From: Anodontia alba
Lineage: Eukaryota; Mollusca; Bivalvia; Lucinida; Lucinidae
Direction: 5' to 3'
Length of the DNA: 64,000 bases
Assembly (NCBI GenBank): GCA_964016985.1
Contig: OZ024833.1
Location: 64,063,463-64,127,462 of the forward strand
Translations under genes and position numbers: made by a program
Notes under the pieces: generated by a model
Told to the model about the DNA's origin: nothing
Seen by the model: the letters and a program-made list of their open reading frames with translations, nothing else
The model's database searches: none
In this document: piece after piece, positions 56,750 to 64,000 of the stretch
Position numbering within the stretch: position 1 is the first letter of the stretch
Layout of the letters: each line of letters starts with the position of its first letter

Positions 56750-57545
56750 GTCATTTTCCCTAGTTTCGGTTCATATATAGATCCCCGTGCCTTTAAGATA
56801 GGATTCGCAATAATGACCACTTCCGAGTTAATGTAATTATTTATCGCGCGTGCGTTTCGATCAGAGATGGAAAATGTGTTTACGTTAGCAAGCATATGTG
56901 AAATGGACTCTGCATGCTTAGTCATAGATCAAGATTTACTATTTTTAAACCAAACATGCGGACATGTTTCTATTTCTCAGTAACAGGGTACAGTTAACTG
57001 ATTGTTTTTCCTATAGAGCTCCGTTGTAATTCCACCCTTTTTTTGGTGGTTCAGAGTTCATTTCAGGGTATGGCTGGGCTTCCAAATTTTGTTTTAATTC
57101 AAAGACCGGCTTGGGACAGCAAAATAAATAAGGAAAAACAACACCGTCACCAGCACTTTCTGAGACATTTTGGAGGCTGAATGTAGCAACCCCTCAGTTG
57201 GCAGGAATCAAAAATTGAAACTTTGAAATTTCACCACTTCTTCTTTTTGCTCCAGCAAACACGCACAGAAACATTTATTTCTTTGAAACAATCAGAAAAT
57301 TACACAAAAACATTTTTCTTCAAATTAGAATGATGAGTATTAATTCATCTTTATTATTAACCAATCACAGGTCGCTTTACACAAAATAACTACCCTGGGC
57401 TTCGCTCACTTTTTTGCACCAATCACCAGTCCTGTCACAATTGGTTCCCTGTGCCCAACACTCAATGTAATTATTTCTCTTTCAATGAGTAACTTCAATT
57501 TTAACTGGATAATGCCTCCAGAGATTATATACTAACAAGTTGATG
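56750..57545. other. no recognisable feature
   Basis: No gene, hairpin or family match seen. Confidence 0.5.
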
Positions 57546-57550
57546 TAATG

Positions 57551-57896
57551 CAGTCGAATTTCAATGGAATGGCGAGAACATCTTTGGGACCATAGAAATG
57601 TGCTCGAGATATGGGTACATGTAATTCGAGCCAATGAGTGTTAATCGTAACGCCAGGTCAGGAACCAATTTAGGGAATTCTTTTCGATCTTCTTCACAAT
57701 AATGGAATGCTGAGTGTACTCATTAGAATCGTCTCGCTGAGGCGATTCTAATCGAGGCAATTCTACTGAGTACACAAAATATATTTCATGATGAAATAAG
57801 AAAACTCTCTCTAAAGATTTGTTTTCTTGAGCTATCGGAAAAATTGCAATAGGGTGGTAAACGAGGCATCCGTGTTCGAGTCATCGAGGTTTTACC
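57551..57896 (+). mobile_element. Fam-C hairpin MITE (C2)
   Basis: It starts CAGTCGAATTTCAATGGAAT and ends GTTCGAGTCATCGAGGTTTT. Around 57705-57780 the hairpin reads GTACTCATTAGAATCGTCTC, then GAGGCGATTCTAA, then a second arm GAGGCAATTCTACTGAGTAC. The right arm is therefore partly duplicated. Confidence 0.83.
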
Positions 57897-58184
57897 GTAT
57901 ATACCCTATATTCCCCAATAACGCAGTGCCAACAGGGGTATGTAGGAGTCTAGATATACAGGGGATTTTCAGGTTTTTGCTAATTCAAAACCAGCATACA
58001 TGTACAATCTGTTTATTACATCTGGCAATCTTTTCACTGCATAAATCTGTCTGAATGTTTGTCTGTCTGTCTGTGTTTAATAAACTTTATATATATAAAT
58101 AATAAATGTTCATATATTGTATGACTAAACGTCATGGATTATACAGCTCTAGATAAAATGGGGATTAAGATGTATGATCTTTTT

Positions 58185-58572
58185 GGGTCGATTGATTACA
58201 ATCGAGCCCGAGCATACATACACCAAAATTTCCTTTAGGTTGTTGTCTACGTGATTATTATTGACCAATGAAATCAAACCGCGCGTGTGCACGAGTCTAA
58301 GTAACGGTTGTTTATAGCCGCGCTATTCTTGTTGCTGTGACGGCAGACTGTCGTGTAAAGAGGTTATCTGTAAAACCTGGACTGGTACATTGGCAAACAG
58401 TGCAGACCCATATCAGAACGCGGCGTCTGGTCAGGGTCTGCACTGTTTGCTTAAATAACAGGAGGTTACGGGTTAAATCAGACAGTCTTAAATCCCCGCT
58501 CAGCATCATTTTCCCAGCCTACACTCAGAGACAATCGACCCGCCAGTACTGTCAGTGCTTTGATTTTCTGAT
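58185..58572 (-). repeat. dispersed repeat N, copy 2 (reverse)
   Basis: GGGTCGATTGATTACAATCG, GCTATTCTTGTTGCTGTGAC, a Fam-G-type hairpin (58392-58452), CTACACTCAGAGACAATCGA and CAGTGCTTTGATTTTCTGAT follow the reverse order of 52570-52905. Confidence 0.75.
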
Positions 58573-58648
58573 TTCTCCACAAGAACATATATATTCGAGT
58601 CGCTTCTAACGAGAATACGCACAACTTATTTTTGTGGAGATATCAGAA
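58572..58648. repeat. isolated copy of the shared hairpin module
   Basis: Outer stem TTTCTCCACAAGAACAT / TTATTTTTGTGGAGATA; inner CGAGTCGCTTCTAACGAG and AATACGCACAACTT. It resembles the Fam-A/Fam-C hairpin centre with one arm mostly lost. Confidence 0.55.
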
Positions 58649-58723
58649 ACATATAAAAAGTATTTGTTAAAAAATTGCTTATCTAGAGCTTTGGCGGAGA
58701 CGTATGTGGTTGATACAGAAGTC

Positions 58724-58790
58724 CCAGCAGGCACACAACGTTAAAACAGCATCGATTCAACGTTGATCAACGTTGAAGACGTTGTGTTTA
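58724..58790. repeat. Fam-K, left half
   Basis: CCCAGCAGGCACACAACGTT, then AAAACAGCATCGATTCAACG and TTGATCAACGTTGAAGACG. The right terminus is missing. Confidence 0.7.
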
Positions 58791-59508
58791 CGTTATGGGT
58801 TTAACTGGTAAATTTTGTGCTAAAACCGAAAGCGCATCTATGCACTCAAACCGAGGATTTCTGTTTTTACGTAACGTTCAGTACTTAGTAGGCTTTTGAT
58901 TAAATAAATACCTGTGATCTTGTATACGAGTTGTACCGAGACCAAAGTTGATCTCATCCACTGTTCATCAATATGCCAGCACCTTTCACTCCCTCACCAG
59001 TTAGTCAAATGAAATTGTTCAAATGTTTGGATAATTCCGTTAACGAGCAGAAGGAGACTGAATATTTAAGGCACAATGTAATAAAGATACATGTACACTG
59101 TTTTGCAGTAATTATTTTACGCACACCCAGGAAATATCAGTATAGTATCGTTTCCTAATTAGGGGCTACTCTTAGAGGAAAGAAGTTTCTCCCTCCTTTA
59201 AGAGCAGCTTCTGCTATAAAGCTGCATACGTCCCCTTGTACCGGCTTAAGCGCTATTCGATTTTTAAAGTAACCAGAATAGCCTAAATGATCCAAAAGGA
59301 AATAAAAATATAATCGGCACCATGGTGCAGAACGAGGAGATGTTTACGGCCGTCACAGCTACAGTAAAGTATCAAAGGGCTGAATAGCCCCGAAATGACA
59401 GATTCTATGAGAAACCAATAAATTCCAGGTATCATTCTGTTCTCCATTTAAGTATGTGAGACGCTTCTTCGTCGAAAAAAAAAAAAAAAAAAAAAAAAAC
59501 GAGCTACA

Positions 59509-59574
59509 GCGAACAACAAAGGCGCTGGTCAGCCTTCGCGGACGCGCAGGCTGATCTGCGCCTTTGTTGTTCGC
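59509..59574. repeat. J GC-rich hairpin
   Basis: GCGAACAACAAAGGCGCTGG pairs with CTGCGCCTTTGTTGTTCGC around TCAGCCTTCGCGGACGCGCA. An A run of about 25 precedes it. Confidence 0.82.
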
Positions 59575-59890
59575 ACATATATTAAGGTGGGTTTTCTCAG
59601 CGACTCTCGCCATAGATCACGCACAAGTTGCACTACTTATGTATGGACAGCTCTTCAATGGCGTACTAATATACACACATTGAAACATTGGGTCTACTTT
59701 TGTGCGCGGATGAATACGAAATTGAATAGTAGTCAAAGTCACTTTCTCTAAAACCGTGCGTGGCAACGAAGAATGACAGATAGCATCTGTCATTAAAAAT
59801 CTAAAGCGTTTCCTTTGGAATCAAAGAACACACAAAAATAGGAAAATCGGAGACTTGATTTTATTAAGGCTCTTCATATTCAGCAATGTG

Positions 59891-60248
59891 CAGTCGAATT
59901 TCAATAGCTCGAACATCTTTGGGACCCTAGAAAATTGTTCGACACATGGGTAGTTCAAGCCACTGAGTGTTAATCATGGTGCCAGGTCAGGAAGCAAATA
60001 GCGATGATTTAGGGAATTTCTTTCGATTTTTTACACTATATGTATGTTGAATGTACTCATTAGAATCGCCTCGATTTGGCGATTCTAATGAGTACACACA
60101 ACATACAATTTCATGATAAGATAAGAACATTTTCCAAAATATTTGTTTTCTTGACCTATCGGAAGAATTTCGCAGGGACTCAAAAACGAGTTCGAATTAG
60201 CCATGTTAAACGAGCCATCGGTGTTCAAGCTATTGAGGTTCGACTGTA
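59891..60248 (+). mobile_element. Fam-C hairpin MITE (C3)
   Basis: The ends are CAGTCGAATTTCAATAGCTC and GCTATTGAGGTTCGACTG. The hairpin at 60041-60107 is TACTCATTAGAATCGCC / GGCGATTCTAATGAGTA with flanking TGTATGTTG / CAACATACA. It is followed by AGATAAGAACA as in Fam-A. Confidence 0.88.
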
Positions 60249-60459
60249 GTTTGTAGAAAGAAACGTTTGAGCAAACAATTTAGATTCAGCTCCAAACTGT
60301 TTCTAAAGGAGCACTTTGACCAGTGATTTACTGTTTGCCAGTCAGACAACAATTTTGCGTAACACCACAAAGAAGTAAATGGATCATAATGCAGTCTGTT
60401 TTATTTTCCTTGTGGTAATTGACCCGCTTTGGTTTCTTGGAAAATCGTGTTCCGCATAA

Positions 60460-60515
60460 CCCATTTATGCCTAGCGTCCCATAAAAGGGACATTGGCAAA
60501 CAGTGTCAAGGTCAG
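60460..60515 (+). mobile_element. Fam-G MITE, left end only
   Basis: TAACCCATTTATGCCTAGCG, TCCCATAAAAGGGACATTGG and CAAACAGTGTCAAGG. The hairpin and right half are missing. Confidence 0.75.
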
Positions 60516-60667
60516 CTTTTATTTACCTATAAATTACGTGAGCAAGTGTTGTCAATGCCTAAGGTGTCTGATGATTTATGGTAAACACGATACTTCCGAA
60601 ATAGTCCCCACAGTTGAACCGACCTTTATCTTCAATTATTAGTGTATGGCAGTAAACAGATAATTAA

Positions 60668-61190
60668 TTCGAGCCAGCGCACGACAAAACCTACAATAAG
60701 GCCTTGGTGACCAGCAAAGATTCAGATCAGGCTGTACATCCATCCAGTTTGTTTGTTTGTGTTGAGGTATTACGGCCCAGGCAACACAATGGGGTCATGT
60801 CGAGTGCGGTCAGTTTACCTAACCATACGTTTACTGGGCAGGCTTAGTCCTCTAAGCGGTTAACCAGTATTGTGCACATTCTTTCGCCAGAAACTGACAA
60901 CTGCCCTTCTTGAATCAGCGGAAGGGAGAGAATGACCGTAGAAAATATTTCATGATCAATTTCCACGAAAGAATGTTGCCGACCTCGGCGGGGGTTGAAC
61001 CCGCGACCTCCTGGTCTCCAGTCGGACGGCGCATCCAACTGAGTCACCGAGGCCGGCATGGCAAGAGTTCTTGTCCATCCCTCTTTGAATAGTCTTGAGG
61101 CTGTAGAAGGCACATGCGATCAGCTGATACTCTTATCAGACCGCGCAGATGCAAATCTTACTGTAGGTATTGTCGTGTGCTGGCTCAGTT
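60668..61190 (+). mobile_element. Fam-F long-TIR MITE containing a SINE (F4)
   Basis: It starts CGAGCCAGCGCACGACAAAA and ends GTCGTGTGCTGGCTCAG. The SINE at 60748-61058 splits CATCCATCCAGT from ATGGCAAGAG, which are joined in F1-F3. Confidence 0.83.
60748..61058 (-). mobile_element. tRNA-derived SINE, full length
   Basis: Read on the minus strand, it has a tRNA-like head with an A-box segment (GGTGACTCAGTTGG, near 61035-61048) and a B box (GGGTTCAACCC, 60992-61002). A body of about 200 bp and a (CAAA)n tail follow. Fragments of the same family occur at 7.6, 35.1 and 48.4 kb. RNA polymerase III would transcribe it. It is nested in Fam-F copy F4. Confidence 0.88.
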
Positions 61191-62178
61191 ATCATCATCT
61201 GTATCAATGCCTACGTGCGGTTGATACGCTAGTAACATATTCATCTACATTTAAGATAGAAGGGAAGGCAATGATCAGGAATCGATGCAACTATCCCACA
61301 CCTCCCATCAGAGACATCAAAGTGAAAGAAACACAAACAAGAAATAACTAGACCCTTATGGAAACATCACTAGTAGAAAGCCAAGCGGACAGTTACTTTC
61401 CCACAAAGTGGCCAAATGGCTATCCAAAACAAAAAAGATGTAAGCGACATACACATTCAAAGACGAACTATAACAAAAATGAATAAATAAATAAATAAAT
61501 AAATAAATAAGAAAATAACAGATGAGATAAAAATGCTCTTAATTTTAGAAACAAAAATTGGATTTTATATTTAACCTATAGGACTGTCAAACATCCCAGA
61601 AGGGTTCCAGTGATCACAAAGGACCAGAATATATAGACTAAACTATAGTGAAGTACGGCCACCAGACACTGCCAACACCAGCTGCAGATTCTAAAAAGAA
61701 TAACCTTAGAGAGAAAGTTTATAGCAATTAAGAAATCTGCCGTTAAAAGCCAAAGCAGAACGGTATTGAAATAAGAACTGAACTCTTCACATTAGCAGTC
61801 GCCCAAGGGCTTCCATAGTACACCAACTAAACAGAATCGAGACAGTAAAGGTTACTCATAAGTACTTTTATTAGGGATTTGGAAATGAGAGCATAAAATG
61901 CTTATCTTTTATACTTGTAATAAAGCAGTCAATATATCCGAAGCTGCACCAGAGGCTCGATAGATGAACTATTACTCGTTACTTTTATACCGTCTTGTTT
62001 ATTAGTCTTAGAAAAAGCATTCAGCCTAAAAGCAGATTTGTACTTAGTATCAGTGGAAATCTTAAACTCTTTGAAGTTGAGCAAACAAATAACTTGTTAA
62101 ACAGTGCCCTGTGCTAAAGATCACAATCCAGTAAGTAATTATACATGATATACTATATTGTACTGCCCTACAAAACTA
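61191..62178. other. no recognisable gene
   Basis: Contains an (AAAT)n microsatellite at about 61481-61512. Otherwise I see no family match or coding frame. Confidence 0.5.
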
Positions 62179-62456
62179 CATTACGAAAACAAACCTATCC
62201 AAATATATTGAACCTTTCACCACCAAAAGCTGAAAGTTTTCTGATAAAAAATCTGACATTTTTCATATTTCTGCTCAAAACATAGATTGTGGGTACTCGT
62301 TAGAACCGCCTCGCCGAGGCGGTTCTAACGAGTACCCATAATCTATGTTTTTGAGCGAAAATAAGGAAAATAATGTATACCCCTGTAAACCCCAGTTTTA
62401 CTGTATAAAAGTGGGGTTCAAGGGGGTCAAAATTATATAGGTATGTTTTCGTGATG
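62179..62456 (+). mobile_element. Fam-A hairpin MITE, best-preserved copy (A24)
   Basis: A full-length 278-bp copy from CATTACGAAAACAAACC to TTTTCGTGATG, with a on both sides. The central palindrome (about 62271-62356) has arms of about 42 bp around a single C. The second hairpin AAACCCC...GGGGTT lies in the right half. Confidence 0.94.
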
Positions 62457-62876
62457 AGATGTGATAAATTTATGACCATTTCAAAATACACATCTAACCG
62501 CATAAGAATAACAGAAAGCTATTAACCTTTCAAACACTAATGAAATAATGAAATCAGACAACAAATGGCGTATTTTGTTTTTCTTATTTGTCTCCGAAAA
62601 TAGGAACTGACGTTTCATGTGAATCGTCCCCTAACGGGGATGATCCGCATAAATGCCAATTCCTATTTGCTGCAAAAAAAGATAAATATTTACACAATCA
62701 TGTATTTTGCTCATACAAAAAAAACAGTAGCATATAACGGGCTAAAACCGGAGAACATAATTTACTCAATAGCTTTGACCACAGCAAACAACAGACTACC
62801 ATTTGACTAAACGTGATACCCTTTTAACGATGTTCCGTACACAAATCAACCATTCCATACCAAATCTTAAACAGAA

Positions 62877-63086
62877 CTGAGCAAGCACACGATAAAACCT
62901 TAGAACTGTGTGACCAGGAAAGACTAAGATTAGCCTGTACATCCACCGTCTCTGTGGATAGCCTGGAGTCTGTAGAAGGCATATGTGATCAGCGAAAACT
63001 AATGACTGCGCGGAATCGCAGGCTGATCTGAGTCTTCACTGGTCGAACAAGTCTTATTGTAGGTTTTATCGTGCACTGGCTCAATT
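62877..63086 (+). mobile_element. Fam-F long-TIR MITE, internally deleted (F5)
   Basis: It starts CTGAGCAAGCACACGATAAA and ends ATCGTGCACTGGCTCA. The inner hairpin is GACTGCGCGGAATCGCAGGC. The middle is about 35 bp shorter than F1. Confidence 0.8.
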
Positions 63087-64000
63087 TAAATTTGATGTAT
63101 AGACTGAGAGTAGAAGGCTAATGAAATAATTTCTAGTTGGTTGCAGCTAACATTTTAACGCACCCAGAGAAAATCGGCTTTTTCATAAGATACGTCTCAG
63201 CTGTGCTCCGTGCTTTGCCATTAGGAGGACGCAGTTAATTATACAGGGTTCCATTAATGCTTGCTTATATCTGTCGCTGATAGGAGTCATTTCTGACACT
63301 TCATGATAATCAGCAATAGCCGTCGCCTAGCCATTCTGCATCTGCGAGATTTGAAAATATAACCAGCGAAATATACTAAGTGATTATAATGAGTTTCACC
63401 AAAAGAGTTTGTTCCAGCTTCATGTATATACTTTCATAAAGGTGACCTCTCTATCCTAAGTAGTTGAATTGCTATTATAGTCAACTTTGGAAAATTGTGT
63501 TGTATGTGGAAAAGTCTATATTATGATTTCATATAAGGGAGGAAATGTAAATTCAGAAACGGAAAACTCATTTATTTACAAACATAATAATAATAAAAAA
63601 AAACACGATTGATTTTCTTTGGAACATTATTCATTTCCATCAGCCATTAGGATAGTGTTTTATCGGAACATAATTGAGGTGCAGATAATTTATTTTGATA
63701 TTAGGTCATCCTATTTTCGCTATAGATTAATGGTTTTCTCTGAACTAATATCCATAAATAGATCTTCATTAATTAGTACCGAGAAAACCATGCAGTTTGT
63801 TAACCTGTACACATTAATAAAATATTAGTTTTCCAAAAAACCCTGGCCGTGTTTTGCCTAGCTGTTCAAGATATGTTGCTTTGAATAATTTGGTATTTTT
63901 ACTGTTTTCCTTATCTTGAATACATGCAATCAAAGTTTACCCTTGAGTTGAAACTATCAACCATTTGGATATTGCTTGACCAAAATTTTATAATCATTTG
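63087..64000. other. no recognisable feature
   Basis: AT-rich sequence with no gene, hairpin or family match visible. Confidence 0.5.

Noticed and set aside
60965..61058. Functional tRNA gene
   Set aside because: The tRNA-like region is the head of a SINE with body and CAAA tail, nested in a MITE.

Overview
This 64 kb window is AT-rich eukaryotic DNA in which I find no supportable host protein-coding gene. It is a repeat-dominated intergenic or intronic block. The mix of tRNA-derived SINEs, degenerate Tc1/mariner transposons, very dense short hairpin MITEs and many micro- and minisatellites suggests a marine invertebrate, most likely a bivalve mollusc. That identification is inference from repeat style, not from a diagnostic gene. 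Almost every open frame in the window is an artefact of a repeat. The only recognisable proteins are two broken transposases: a Tc1-like DD34E one on the minus strand (about 2.0-2.9 kb) and a mariner DD34D one on the plus strand (about 50.7-51.7 kb).

Family names used here are mine. Fam-A (24 copies, about 280 bp) has ends CATYACGAAAACAYGCC and a large central palindrome. Fam-B, Fam-C and Fam-M are Tigger/pogo-like MITEs with CAGT-type ends at TA. Fam-D ends in GGGCCCAGTTGTTCAAAG. Fam-E ends in CCCCGAGGTTATAA. Fam-F has long inverted repeats starting TGAGCCAGCGCACGAC, with related small GC-rich hairpins (J). Fam-G ends in TTAACCCATTTATGCC. Fam-H is an about 200 bp MITE-like repeat. Fam-I ends in CCGTATTCGACCTAATTACC. 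Fam-K has AACGTTGA/AACGTCGA arms and CAGCRGGCACA ends. Fam-L ends in CCCAGCTAGCATTC. N, P, Q and R are dispersed repeats of unknown class.

Layout. 0-3.3 kb: three Fam-A copies, one split by a Tc1 element. 3.3-8.2 kb: Fam-B copies, Fam-M and a degenerate 18-20 bp array. 8.7-13.2 kb: Fam-A, E, D, K and L. 14 kb: a SINE inside a Fam-G copy. 16.6-26.6 kb: the densest Fam-A cluster, with D, F and H between. 26.9-27.8 kb: a 22-bp minisatellite that appears to be an amplified Fam-G end. 28-37 kb: Fam-I, Q, D, A, P, G, B and E plus a 371-bp foldback. 38-39.6 kb: a diverged duplication. 43 kb: an 88-bp tandem array. 46 kb: GATA-type microsatellites. 48-52 kb: SINE, A, B, F, the mariner and a foldback with a 10-bp target duplication. 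52.5-63 kb: N, K, L, B, F, H, C, J and a SINE nested in Fam-F. The last 900 bp show nothing recognisable.

The most interesting pattern is a shared palindromic module. Half-sites close to GTACTCRTTAGAAYCGCCTC sit back-to-back at the centre of families whose ends are unrelated (A, C, I, a relic at 33.5 kb and a fragment at 58.6 kb). A second unusual point is that Fam-A copies repeatedly show the same single base on both sides of the element (14 of 20 scorable copies). This looks like a 1-bp target duplication and is supported by a paralogous empty site.
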